Assembly: GCF_004770045.1 (NCBI RefSeq)
Contig: NZ_RQFO01000017.1
Span: 866,922-930,921, forward strand
DNA length: 64,000 nucleotides
Direction: 5' to 3'
Source: Leptospira montravelensis
Lineage (GTDB): Bacteria; Spirochaetota; Leptospiria; Leptospirales; Leptospiraceae
Shown: one piece after another, positions 37,210 to 45,811 of the stretch
Position numbering within the stretch: the stretch's first letter is position 1
Layout: each line of letters opens with the position of its first letter
Translations under genes and position numbers: made by a program
Notes under the pieces: generated by a model
Databases searched by the model: none
The model's input: only the letters and a program-made list of their open reading frames with translations
What the model was told of the DNA's origin: nothing

Positions 37210-39402
37210 ATGGATACCTATAAAATACAAAGAAAAATCATAGAATTTCTAGATCAAAAATCTGGAAAGGACATCACAAGACAAGAGATCAAAAAAAAAT
37301 TTACCGAATCAAGTGAATTCAAACGACCCGACCCAAAAACAAAGAAAGTAAAATCTTTCAAACGAAAAGAAAAAGTACCTAGAAAGGAAATTGAGTTTCT
37401 TATCGATCAACTTCTCAACTTGTTAGAAGTCGAAGGATTACTAATTCCTAATAAAAAATACTTAACTGTAGCAAATCCCTTTCGCCTAACAGGCAGAATC
37501 TCCATTTCTCGTAGGGGTGATGGTTTTATCTCACTCCCTTCCAAAAACGAAATTTTTGTTCCGGGGCCCATGACCAATTCAGCCATTACCGGCGATAAAG
37601 TAGAAGTCATTCCTTTGGGCGTTGGAAAAAGAGACAGGCTCGAAGCGGAAGTCACAAAAATTGTCAAACGAGGTCGCATACTCTACCGAATGCGAGTCAG
37701 AGAAAAAACAAACAAATTTGTTTTTGGAAATTTTCTCGATATGCTTGGTGAAGGCAAAGAAGGTGTTCTTCATGTTAAGTCCATTCTCAAAGACACATTT
37801 GATTCGATTCAAGTAAACGATATACTGATTGTAAAATTTAAAGAAGGTGCACTTCCACAAGATAATCTTTATGATGTCAGTTTTATTCGATTTGAATCGG
37901 ATACAAAAGAAGACAGCGACCTACAACGGATTTTAATGAAGTACAATTATGATCCGGTGCACCCAGATTTCATTCCTTTAGAATTTCCAGAAGAAGTATC
38001 GGAAAAAACAGTTTCTGATTGGAATGTAAGAACCGACTTACGCGACTTATATGCTGTTACGATCGATGGCATTACTGCGAAAGATTTTGATGATGCCATT
38101 AGTTTTGTCGATGAAGGGAATAGACTCCGTGTATGGATTCATATTGCGGATGTTTCGTATTATGTAGAAAAAGATTCACCTCTAGACAAAGAGGCTTATG
38201 AAAGAGCCACTTCTGTTTATTTAGCAAACCGTGTGGTTCCTATGTTGCCACCCATTTTATCGGAAGACCTTTGTAGTTTGGTTGCAAATACCAATCGCCT
38301 AGCCTTTACCGTAGAGATGGAAGCAAGTAAAACTGGTGAAATTTACAATGCCAAGTTTTATAAGTCCGTCATCAAAGTGAATACAAGATACACTTATGAA
38401 ATGGCCGAAGCAGAAATCAAAGCTAAAGATCCAAAAAATTGGATGTATCAAGTTTCGTTATTCACAGAAGCCCTTCGCAAACGTAGAATGGAAGCAGGTC
38501 GTATCGATTTAAACTTACGAGAAACTACAATCACCTGGAACGAAAGAAAAGAACCGATTGGGATTGAAAATCGCGAACGCCTAACAAGTCACATATTAAT
38601 TGAAGAGTTGATGTTGTCTGCTAACTTGAAAGTAGATGAATTTTTGAGAAAACGAAAAGCTCCTTCCTTACATCGAATCCACGAAGCTATGGATGAAGAA
38701 AAGTTAGAAACCTTGAATCATTTCCTTCAATTGAACGGATATAACATCCAAATCAAAGATACAAGTTACGCAGAAATAATGAAAGCGGTGAAAGAAATTG
38801 AAGATGGTTCCGTTGGAAAAATTTTCAATTATCTACTTTTACGAAGTTTTATGCAGGCCTACTACGGATCAGACCCACTGGGCCACTGGGGACTTGGTTT
38901 CAAGGACTATTGCCATTTCACTTCACCAATCAGGCGTTATCCTGATTTGATTGTTCATCGTGTGTTACAAGCTACACTTCTTGAAACCGAAAGAACTTAT
39001 TCTGAAAATGAAATTGCTGTGATGGGACTTCATTGTTCGGAAGAAGAAAGAAGAGCTGCAGATGCGGAACGAGATATCGTTAAGATCAAATCTTTTCGTT
39101 ATTTGGAATCGACAGGGATAAAGGAATTTAAAGGATTTATTGTTGGGATTCGACCTTCACAAATCTTTGTGGAATTAGATATTTCTAATTTGGAAGGCGT
39201 TTTGGATAAATCGGAGTTTACCGATGAATTTGAAGTGATGATTAAAAACGACTTCTCCTTCTATTCTAAGAAGTATTCCAAAATATTCTTTATAGGTGAT
39301 CCTGTGACTGTGAGCCTCGATCGCATTGATTTTGAAGAAATCAAAGTTTTTTTGAAGTTAAAAGATTTCAAAAAAGATGAAACCGCAACCAAAAAAAAAT
39401 AA
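37210..39402 (+). CDS. rnr: Ribonuclease R
   Basis: 730 residues. A basic N-terminal helix-turn-helix-like part precedes cold-shock-type OB domains (for example GRISISRRGDGFISLP). The RNB catalytic domain carries the Asp cluster ITAKDFDDAISF (near residue 290). A C-terminal S1 domain follows (FKGFIVGIRPSQIFVELDI) with a Lys-rich tail. The enzyme degrades structured RNA 3'-5'. It starts 4 bases after tsaB, so the four genes probably form one operon. Confidence 0.93.
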   Translation: MDTYKIQRKIIEFLDQKSGKDITRQEIKKKFTESSEFKRPDPKTKKVKSFKRKEKVPRKEIEFLIDQLLNLLEVEGLLIPNKKYLTVANPFRLTGRISISRRGDGFISLPSKNEIFVPGPMTNSAITGDKVEVIPLGVGKRDRLEAEVTKIVKRGRILYRMRVREKTNKFVFGNFLDMLGEGKEGVLHVKSILKDTFDSIQVNDILIVKFKEGALPQDNLYDVSFIRFESDTKEDSDLQRILMKYNYDPVHPDFIPLEFPEEVSEKTVSDWNVRTDLRDLYAVTIDGITAKDFDDAISFVDEGNRLRVWIHIADVSYYVEKDSPLDKEAYERATSVYLANRVVPMLPPILSEDLCSLVANTNRLAFTVEMEASKTGEIYNAKFYKSVIKVNTRYTYEMAEAEIKAKDPKNWMYQVSLFTEALRKRRMEAGRIDLNLRETTITWNERKEPIGIENRERLTSHILIEELMLSANLKVDEFLRKRKAPSLHRIHEAMDEEKLETLNHFLQLNGYNIQIKDTSYAEIMKAVKEIEDGSVGKIFNYLLLRSFMQAYYGSDPLGHWGLGFKDYCHFTSPIRRYPDLIVHRVLQATLLETERTYSENEIAVMGLHCSEEERRAADAERDIVKIKSFRYLESTGIKEFKGFIVGIRPSQIFVELDISNLEGVLDKSEFTDEFEVMIKNDFSFYSKKYSKIFFIGDPVTVSLDRIDFEEIKVFLKLKDFKKDETATKKK

Positions 39403-39408
39403 CAGTAG

Positions 39409-39447
39409 TTCCGAATCTATTTTATAACGATAGATTCGGAATTTCTT
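39409..39447. terminator. Bidirectional terminator hairpin
   Basis: TTCCGAATCTAT and ATAGATTCGGAA form a perfect 12-base stem with a 9-base loop, followed on the plus strand by TTTCTTC. It lies between convergent genes, after rnr, and overlaps the last codons and the stop of the minus-strand phosphodiesterase gene. Confidence 0.8.
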
Positions 39448-41128
39448 CTCGTTTCCAAACCTTTCTGAAAAACTGCCTATCTTTCACTTGAATCGACAAA
39501 ATTTTTTGGATGATAGCCTCTTCGCTGATTTGATATGTTTTCATCAAATCACGGTCCAAAGCTAATTGAGAATGAGCAACCCATTTCACAAGAGAACGTT
39601 TAGTTCTTTCTGATCCTGGCAATAGTTCATTCAGCGATTCAAAAAACTTTTCATGGCTTAAAAAAAGTCCATTGGAAATTTCTGGCATTGGGGCTGCACC
39701 ATGATCAGCCGTTACCACCATAATAAAGTTATCACCGTAATTGGTTTTTAGAAATTCAAAGATGGTTTCGATTTCTTTATCCGTAGCTTTTAAAACTTGT
39801 TCCGCTTCTTTAGATTCCCATCCATACAAATGACCCACCGCATCAGTAGCCTTTAAAGTTACATAGGCAAGATCAGTGATTCCATCTTTATCTTTTTTCG
39901 TATTGATGATCGTTTCAGTAAGCGTATCACGAAAAAGGGCGCCATCCATCTTAGCTTGAAATTCTGATCCTTGGAAATGATGGATTTTTGCGATTAAGTC
40001 GATTGGATCTTTAGCCTCAAAATGCGTAGAAATCTCTTTTTTAAGATCCAAATAGAATTTGAACAGATTGTACTTTTGTACAGTTTTAGGAACAAGGAAG
40101 GCGTCGTTATATGTTGACCAGGATAGATTTTTTACATCTTGCCAATACACATAATCATTATCTGGAGAAACGGTTTCAGATCCTTTTTTTATTAGTGTGA
40201 ACTGTTTTCCATGTCCGCCCATACCAACTGCTGCTCTTGCCGCATAACACTGACTTACGATGACCGGTTCATTGTTCTTAAAAAGATCCCATTCATCGGC
40301 AAAACTCGGAACTTGCATCTCACTCAAATCCCAATCTTTGTTTTTTCCTTGGTAAACTGGTCTATGGAGGACTTTTCCGTCGGCATAAGAATAGATTTCA
40401 TTAGAGAAGATTTTTGAGTCTTTTGGAAACGCACCGGTTCCAATGGCCATATGTCCGACGGCTGTATGTGATTCTAAATGGGCAACTTTTGCTTTTTTAA
40501 AATAAGCTGTTTTGTTTTTGAAATCTTCTAAGAAAGGATAAGCACCTTTGTGTGCTTTGTAAAGTTGTCGTCCTCCTTGGTCTACAACTACAGTGACGAT
40601 GATTTCGGGTTTTCCATTCTGGTTTTGGAAAACTTTATTTAAATAGGATACATCAATGGAATTTTTAAACTTAAAGTCTAAAATTTTTCCGTAAATGGAA
40701 GGGATATGTTGTTGGTTGATTTCATCGGAATATTGACCTGTACGAATCCATTTTGGTCCATAGATCCAAATGGGAATTTCTGTATCATAAAAATATTGTG
40801 TATAGTGTGAAGTGTAATTGACTTCTTTCGAAAAATGTTCGTCTTCCACATCTAATTGCCATTGGTTTTTTAAATCATCCCAGGACAAATCATGGTCTTC
40901 TAAGATATTTTTAATTTCCTCCTTTGAATAATGGGAAAGAGTGATTGCATCCCTTGCTTCTCTATCAAAAATATAAAATGGATATGGTGCTAATATTAAA
41001 TCGGTATCAGGCTGCATGGAAAGATAAGCAGCACGTTTATAATCTTTTTCCCAACCACAATTAAAAAGTACCAAAAACAAACCAACTATGACTACAATAT
41101 TTCGTTTTATATATTTTTGGTGTATCAC
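39422..41128 (-). CDS. Alkaline-phosphatase-superfamily lipoprotein
   Basis: 568 residues. A basic start and hydrophobic core (IVVIVGLFLVLF) end at Cys24 in LFNC, a leptospiral-type lipobox. The catalytic domain is of the type I phosphodiesterase/nucleotide pyrophosphatase superfamily: VVVDQGGRQL (first metal Asp), ESHTAVGHMAIGTGAF (nucleophile Thr region), KATDAVGHLYGWE and VVTADHGAAPMP (remaining metal ligands). It should hydrolyse phosphate mono- or diesters outside the cytoplasm. Its 5' end overlaps by 41 bases the divergent CapA-family gene. Confidence 0.88.
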   Translation of the reverse strand: MIHQKYIKRNIVVIVGLFLVLFNCGWEKDYKRAAYLSMQPDTDLILAPYPFYIFDREARDAITLSHYSKEEIKNILEDHDLSWDDLKNQWQLDVEDEHFSKEVNYTSHYTQYFYDTEIPIWIYGPKWIRTGQYSDEINQQHIPSIYGKILDFKFKNSIDVSYLNKVFQNQNGKPEIIVTVVVDQGGRQLYKAHKGAYPFLEDFKNKTAYFKKAKVAHLESHTAVGHMAIGTGAFPKDSKIFSNEIYSYADGKVLHRPVYQGKNKDWDLSEMQVPSFADEWDLFKNNEPVIVSQCYAARAAVGMGGHGKQFTLIKKGSETVSPDNDYVYWQDVKNLSWSTYNDAFLVPKTVQKYNLFKFYLDLKKEISTHFEAKDPIDLIAKIHHFQGSEFQAKMDGALFRDTLTETIINTKKDKDGITDLAYVTLKATDAVGHLYGWESKEAEQVLKATDKEIETIFEFLKTNYGDNFIMVVTADHGAAPMPEISNGLFLSHEKFFESLNELLPGSERTKRSLVKWVAHSQLALDRDLMKTYQISEEAIIQKILSIQVKDRQFFRKVWKREEIPNLSL

Positions 41129-42176
41129 TGTTTCCTTCCTATCTTGTTACACTCTACCTGATGTTTACTTTACTAGGCAAGTGCGAATTAAAGTTGTTGG
41201 TGATCTCATGTGTCATAACTCACAGATCTCAACCTATTATTCTCCAAAAACAAAACAATATGATTCCACTACTAGTTTCGAATACGTTTCAAATTCATTA
41301 CAAGATGCAGATTTAACATTAGGAAATTTAGAAACTACGATTGCAACTGATCCGAATGAATTTACAGGTTATCCTAGATTTGGATCTCCTATCGGTTATC
41401 TAAAGGGGATACAAAATGTTGGATTTGATATTTTATCCACAGCTAACAATCATTCTGCTGATAAAGGTGCTTTTGGAATTGATCATACAATTGAATCTGT
41501 TAAACAAATGGGAATGGTTCCGATTGGAACTTTTAAATCCAATTCTGATTACATAGATAGAAAGGACTTTTTTATCGAGGTCAATGGAATCAAAATTGCG
41601 ATTTATAATTATACATATTCCACAAATGGAATTCCTGTTAAAAATGACCGAATTGTTCGATTACTAAATGAAAAACAGATTCAGGAAGATGTGGCTTTTG
41701 CCAAGGAGAATGGAATCCATTTTGTGGTCCTTTGGTATCACTATGGAATCGAGTACGAAGAGAAACCTGACAAGTCGCAAACCAAATGGGTAGAAATTGG
41801 ATTGGAGGCCGGAGCTGATATTATCATTGGAGGTCATCCACATGTCGTGCAAAAAATTGATCAGTTTCAAGAAGAAAAAAGTTGGGAAGATCGATTGGTT
41901 GCTTATTCCCTTGGTAACTTTTTGTCCGCTCAAAATAGAGAAAACACCGATGGTGGAATCATTTTATCTTTCGAATTAGAAATCAATTCACAGAATCAAA
42001 AACGAATTAAAAATGTAATTACGGAACCGGTTTGGGTTTATTCCCATGGTTATAAAATCATACCTATTTTAAAATACACTAGGAATGAAATTCCATTAAA
42101 ACTTCCGAAACATTTAGAAAAGAGAATGTTTGGTTATGAAGCCCATCTAAAGAAAATTCCAGGTATCATATTTTAA
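41088..42176 (+). CDS. CapA/PgsA-family metallophosphatase-like lipoprotein
   Basis: 362 residues. A hydrophobic N-terminus ends at Cys20 in SFLSC. The PGA_cap domain follows: VVGDLMCHNSQ (first metal site), LTLGNLETTIA, LSTANNHSADKG and IIGGHPHVVQK (His ligands). The family includes capsule poly-gamma-glutamate synthesis proteins and uncharacterised envelope phosphatases. No other capsule gene is near. The ATG lies inside the 5' end of the divergent phosphodiesterase gene; no later start keeps the signal. Confidence 0.88.
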   Translation: MTTIFRFIYFWCITVSFLSCYTLPDVYFTRQVRIKVVGDLMCHNSQISTYYSPKTKQYDSTTSFEYVSNSLQDADLTLGNLETTIATDPNEFTGYPRFGSPIGYLKGIQNVGFDILSTANNHSADKGAFGIDHTIESVKQMGMVPIGTFKSNSDYIDRKDFFIEVNGIKIAIYNYTYSTNGIPVKNDRIVRLLNEKQIQEDVAFAKENGIHFVVLWYHYGIEYEEKPDKSQTKWVEIGLEAGADIIIGGHPHVVQKIDQFQEEKSWEDRLVAYSLGNFLSAQNRENTDGGIILSFELEINSQNQKRIKNVITEPVWVYSHGYKIIPILKYTRNEIPLKLPKHLEKRMFGYEAHLKKIPGIIF

Positions 42177-42201
42177 ATTAATTTAACTAATAGGACTCAT
42201 T

Positions 42202-42828
42202 TTAACCAGAGATTTCTCCGGCTATCAGATCATAACCTTTTCCTTCACGAATCAATTCGATCGAATCATCATTGATTTGTAAAATAGTGGAAAGTTCCGT
42301 TTTGACTATCCCACCATCCACAATCCCATCCACTTGGTTTCCATAAATAGATTCTAAATCATCTATATCGATGATGAACTCATCATCACAAAAGGCAGAA
42401 GTAGAAGTAAGCGGAGAATCATGTATTTTTAATAGTTCACTTAAGTAGATATGGTCGGGAATACGAATGCCAATTTGTTTGTCCTTATGGTGAGCTACCG
42501 AAGGTTTTGGAAGATTTTTATTGGCCTTCAAAACAAATGTATAGGGACCGGGTGTCACCCGTTTCATCAGTCTGTAAGCTGAATTTGGTAAATACTCAAT
42601 GAAATTAGAAGCCATTGATATGTCTTTACACATAAGAGAAAGTGGTTTGTCTTTGGGTAACTTACGAATTGCGTATATTTTTTCTACTCCAAACTTAGAA
42701 TGAGCATCGGCAATAATCGCATAAACAGTGTCAGTTGGAAATATAAATACGGCTCCATCCTTCAACCTGTCCGAAATTTGTTTAAGTTTTCTGATTTCGG
42801 GATTTTCTGGATGGAGATAAAGGATCAT
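42202..42828 (-). CDS. yciO: YciO/YrdC-domain protein
   Basis: 208 residues from ATG 42828, chosen because the family begins with the YLHPENPEIRKL strand and the longer frame would run into the upstream gene. KLPKDKPLSLMCKD matches the ATP/threonine-binding Lys-Arg region, FIFPTDTVYAI the first conserved strand, and SPLTSTSAF replaces the SxN-Ser-Gly of true TsaC. It is closer to E. coli YciO, whose role is unclear, than to TsaC (Sua5). t6A genes tsaE and tsaB lie about 6 kb to the left. Confidence 0.8.
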   Translation of the reverse strand: MILYLHPENPEIRKLKQISDRLKDGAVFIFPTDTVYAIIADAHSKFGVEKIYAIRKLPKDKPLSLMCKDISMASNFIEYLPNSAYRLMKRVTPGPYTFVLKANKNLPKPSVAHHKDKQIGIRIPDHIYLSELLKIHDSPLTSTSAFCDDEFIIDIDDLESIYGNQVDGIVDGGIVKTELSTILQINDDSIELIREGKGYDLIAGEISG

Positions 42829-42844
42829 AAAAATTTCACAGCAA

Positions 42845-43582
42845 CTATTGTGCTGTGAGCCCCCCATCCAAAACAATGCACTGACCTGTCATATAGGAAG
42901 AAGAGTCAGATGCCAAATAAATGGCTGCACCTAGTAATTCTTCTGGTTTACCAAGTCTTCCCATAGGAATACCAGCAAGCACTTGTTTCATAATAAATTC
43001 TTTGTCTTTGATCATGTCAGTCATTTCAGTATCAATAAGGCCTGGACAAATGACATTCACTCGGTAACCATTATTACACCATTCGATGGCAAGTGCTTTG
43101 GATAAAGTGATGACAGCACCTTTTGTGCCGGAATAAACGGAAGCCAATTTACTTCCTACCATTCCCAGAACAGAAGCTACATTGATGATGTTTCCACCTT
43201 CTTTTTTATGGTGTTTGTAATAGGCCTGGCAGTTGCGAAAAACACCTACATAGTTAGTTTGAACTATATTTTGTAATTCTTCTTCTTTAAATCCAGAAGC
43301 AGGAGTGTTTGTTGCTATCCCTGCATTGTTAATGAGCGTATCGAGTTTTCCATGTTTTGCTCTGATTTGACCAATGATTTCATAAGCCGCACCTTCACTT
43401 CGCACATCAAGCACTACCCCATTGATTCCTTCTTTGGCCATCCATTCGATAGATTCTGGTCTGGAACCTGCACCATAGACAATGGCTCCAGCATCTCGAA
43501 ATCCTAAAGCCAAAGTTTTTCCAATACCTCGGCTGGCGCCAGTGATCAAAATTGTTTTCCCTTTTACATCAAATAAACTCAT
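42845..43582 (-). CDS. SDR-family oxidoreductase
   Basis: 245 residues from ATG 43582, which has GAGG about 5 bases upstream; the longer frame would remove that site. Motifs: LITGASRGIG, NNAGIATNTP, NVASVLGMVG (catalytic Ser) and YSGTKGA (Tyr-Lys pair), and the C-terminal VLDGGLTAQ. Substrate unknown. Its ATG overlaps the stop of the small lipoprotein gene upstream (ATGA). The yciO gene follows after 16 bases. Confidence 0.87.
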   Translation of the reverse strand: MSLFDVKGKTILITGASRGIGKTLALGFRDAGAIVYGAGSRPESIEWMAKEGINGVVLDVRSEGAAYEIIGQIRAKHGKLDTLINNAGIATNTPASGFKEEELQNIVQTNYVGVFRNCQAYYKHHKKEGGNIINVASVLGMVGSKLASVYSGTKGAVITLSKALAIEWCNNGYRVNVICPGLIDTEMTDMIKDKEFIMKQVLAGIPMGRLGKPEELLGAAIYLASDSSSYMTGQCIVLDGGLTAQ

Positions 43583-43821
43583 TTTACCTCGTGATTGGAA
43601 GGATAACAATCGCTAGCTTGAGGTTTTGTGTCTTCCAAAAGTTTTTTATAATCTAAAGTATTATCATCCCGAACCAAATCTCTTCTTATGTAGTGTGTTC
43701 CTTTTTCATAATAATCTGCTACGGGATTACAATCTTGAATGTCTTCCGAAAAACCTCGTTTGCATCCAAAAACAAAAACGATCGCCCATAAAAAAATAGC
43801 CAAAAGTCGAGGACTCATCAT
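43579..43821 (-). CDS. Small lipoprotein of unknown function
   Basis: About 80 residues from ATG 43821. A short basic start and hydrophobic core (LLAIFLWAIVFVFGC) end in the lipobox VFGC, so the mature lipoprotein is about 60 residues, acidic-basic mixed, with further Cys residues in IQDCNPVA and SDCYPSN. No family recognised. An ATG at 43836 would overlap the divergent maf gene, so the shorter form is preferred. It is coupled to the SDR gene by a 4-base overlap. Confidence 0.6.
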   Translation of the reverse strand: MMSPRLLAIFLWAIVFVFGCKRGFSEDIQDCNPVADYYEKGTHYIRRDLVRDDNTLDYKKLLEDTKPQASDCYPSNHEVK

Positions 43822-43827
43822 TATGAA

Positions 43828-44436
43828 ATGAAACAATATCCCGTAAGGAATAGCAAGAATTTGTTTATACTCAAATCGACATCACCAAGAAGGATCCAAA
43901 TACTCACCGATCTTGGATTTTCATTCCAAGTGAAACCAGCAAACATTGATGAAATGCAAATTCCTGGAGAAGTCCCTTTAGTTTATTTAGAACGAATGGT
44001 TCACTCTAAATTGGGAGATCAAGCTGATAAAAACAACTTATACCTAGCAGCCGATACCATTGTTGTATTTGAAAATGGAATTTTACACAAACCGGTCGAC
44101 GTGGAAGATGCGGTTCGCATACTCAAAACCCTGTCTGGCAAAAAACATTCAGTCTTTTCTGGAGCAGGTTTACGGTTTGGAACAAAGTTTGATTTCTTTT
44201 ATGAAGAAACAAAAATCTTATTTAAGGACTGGAAGGAAGCTGAGATTCGGGATTATATTTTGCGATGCCAACCATTTGACAAAGCTGGATCTTATGGAAT
44301 CCAGGATGAAAATGGGCCGGTATTAGAACGAGTTGGTTCCTATACCAATGTGATGGGATTTCCCCTCCGAAGTTTTTTTGCACTTTCTTCGGTTTGGTTG
44401 CCTTTCTGGAAAAGGTCTATTACGCGTATAAGTTAA
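43828..44436 (+). CDS. maf: Maf-family nucleotide pyrophosphatase
   Basis: 202 residues. Maf motifs: LKSTSPRRIQIL at the N-terminus, LAADTIVVFENG (near residue 75), and the C-terminal FDKAGSYGIQDENG and NVMGFPLRSF. The family hydrolyses nucleoside triphosphates, often modified or non-canonical ones. The dTTP/UTP branch is the likely one, but the exact preference is unproven. Its end overlaps the convergent small gene by 17 bases. Confidence 0.88.
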   Translation: MKQYPVRNSKNLFILKSTSPRRIQILTDLGFSFQVKPANIDEMQIPGEVPLVYLERMVHSKLGDQADKNNLYLAADTIVVFENGILHKPVDVEDAVRILKTLSGKKHSVFSGAGLRFGTKFDFFYEETKILFKDWKEAEIRDYILRCQPFDKAGSYGIQDENGPVLERVGSYTNVMGFPLRSFFALSSVWLPFWKRSITRIS

Positions 44437-44650
44437 CTAAATTTCCAGGTTTGTAGGCCGCTTTGGCATCCGGACTTGTTTGGACTTCCGCTGCTTTTTT
44501 TTCTGTTTCACCAGAAACGTATTTAGGCTGGTACGAGCGCGATTGAATTTCTTCCACTTGCTCCACTGCTTGGGTATTGTATGCGGGAGCCACATACATA
44601 TACGGCTCGCCTAGTCCTGAAACTCTTGCCACATTACTTGAGATTTCCAT
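44420..44650 (-). CDS. Small hypothetical protein
   Basis: 76 residues, hydrophilic, without signal peptide or membrane segment, rich in Glu, Ala, Ser and Tyr, and ending in GNLVNLYA. No family recognised. The ATG is followed by a compact, protein-like coding sequence, and the gene fills the gap between maf and holA; the convergent end overlaps maf by 17 bases. Confidence 0.5.
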   Translation of the reverse strand: MEISSNVARVSGLGEPYMYVAPAYNTQAVEQVEEIQSRSYQPKYVSGETEKKAAEVQTSPDAKAAYKPGNLVNLYA

Positions 44651-44701
44651 ACTATGAATATCGCCTCGATCCTATCGAAAGATTAGACCGGATTTGCTAA
44701 A

Positions 44702-45811
44702 ATGGAAACAAAAAAATCACAAGCGAGAGAATTTACCTCTCTTTTCCAACTCTTCAAAACCCAGACTAGTAACCTTCCGCAATTTTTTGCCTATTCGGGG
44801 GAAGATTCCTATGAATTTGAACTCATCATAGATCATTACAAAGACGCGCTTTCGAAATCATCGGGAGCCTATGAGATTATTTTGATCGTTTCTGAATCAG
44901 GGGAACAGGCAAAACTTTTTGCAGAACTATTTACTCCTGACATGTTTTATCCGAGAAAACTCATTATAGTTAAACAAGCAGCTGCACTTTTTAAACCCAT
45001 ACTTGATGCAAAAGCCGCACAAGAATGGAAAGACTTTGCTTCTGGATTTCGCAAAAACATAACCTCTGTTTCCGATGAAATTTTTCTTATTGTTCATTAT
45101 GATGGAAAAGATATCCCACAAGGTTTGGTCCAACTCTTTCAAGGAACCCTAAACTATTACAAAACTAAGTTTTTATATCCAAGCGATTATCCCAAAGTTT
45201 TCAAAGAAGTTTGTGACCAAGAACAAGTACACTTTGAACCAAATGCTGCCGAAGAATTCATCCATCGCATTCCTGCCAATGTAGGTGCTTATCTAAAAAG
45301 TGTAAAAAAACTAAAACAGTACTTACACCGTTCAAAATTTACAATCGATGATGTGAATTCTGTTTTGTTTAGCCAAAATGAACTGAATACAAATGTACTT
45401 GTTGAAACTTTGGTACAAAAACGTAAGGTAGATTTTTTTAAAGAGTTCACAAAGTTTGGGGATCAAAACTCAGAGATTCTCAGTTTCTTAACCAGACTCA
45501 GTTACAAACTGGATGAGATTCGCAAAATCAAAGTCATACGGGCAAGGCATAATGGGGAAGTTCCGATTCCGATCATGGATGAACTTTTAAAAACAGGAAG
45601 TTATTCTGATGCGAGGAAAAATTTTGTTAGAAGGCAATTGGTTTCTGATTCTGCTTTATTTACAGATAAAACTTTAGATTTGTTTTATGACCAAGTGATT
45701 GAAATGAATATCAAATTTAAATCGGGTCTTCGTGACGAAGAAGGAAGGAATTATTTTTTGCAAAAAATTATGCACCTCTTTTCTTTACTTCAAGAAAGAT
45801 CTTCCAAATGA
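44702..45811 (+). CDS. holA: DNA polymerase III delta subunit
   Basis: 369 residues resembling the clamp-loader delta subunit. The N-terminal AAA-like domain includes FFAYSGEDSYEFELIIDHY and FYPRKLIIVKQA; the lid and collar regions follow, with ANVGAYLKSVKKLKQYL and LSFLTRLSYKLDEIRKI. Delta opens the beta clamp (the dnaN product in this window) during loading. No catalytic ATPase is expected in this subunit. Its end overlaps the convergent regulator gene by 22 bases. Confidence 0.85.
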   Translation: METKKSQAREFTSLFQLFKTQTSNLPQFFAYSGEDSYEFELIIDHYKDALSKSSGAYEIILIVSESGEQAKLFAELFTPDMFYPRKLIIVKQAAALFKPILDAKAAQEWKDFASGFRKNITSVSDEIFLIVHYDGKDIPQGLVQLFQGTLNYYKTKFLYPSDYPKVFKEVCDQEQVHFEPNAAEEFIHRIPANVGAYLKSVKKLKQYLHRSKFTIDDVNSVLFSQNELNTNVLVETLVQKRKVDFFKEFTKFGDQNSEILSFLTRLSYKLDEIRKIKVIRARHNGEVPIPIMDELLKTGSYSDARKNFVRRQLVSDSALFTDKTLDLFYDQVIEMNIKFKSGLRDEEGRNYFLQKIMHLFSLLQERSSK

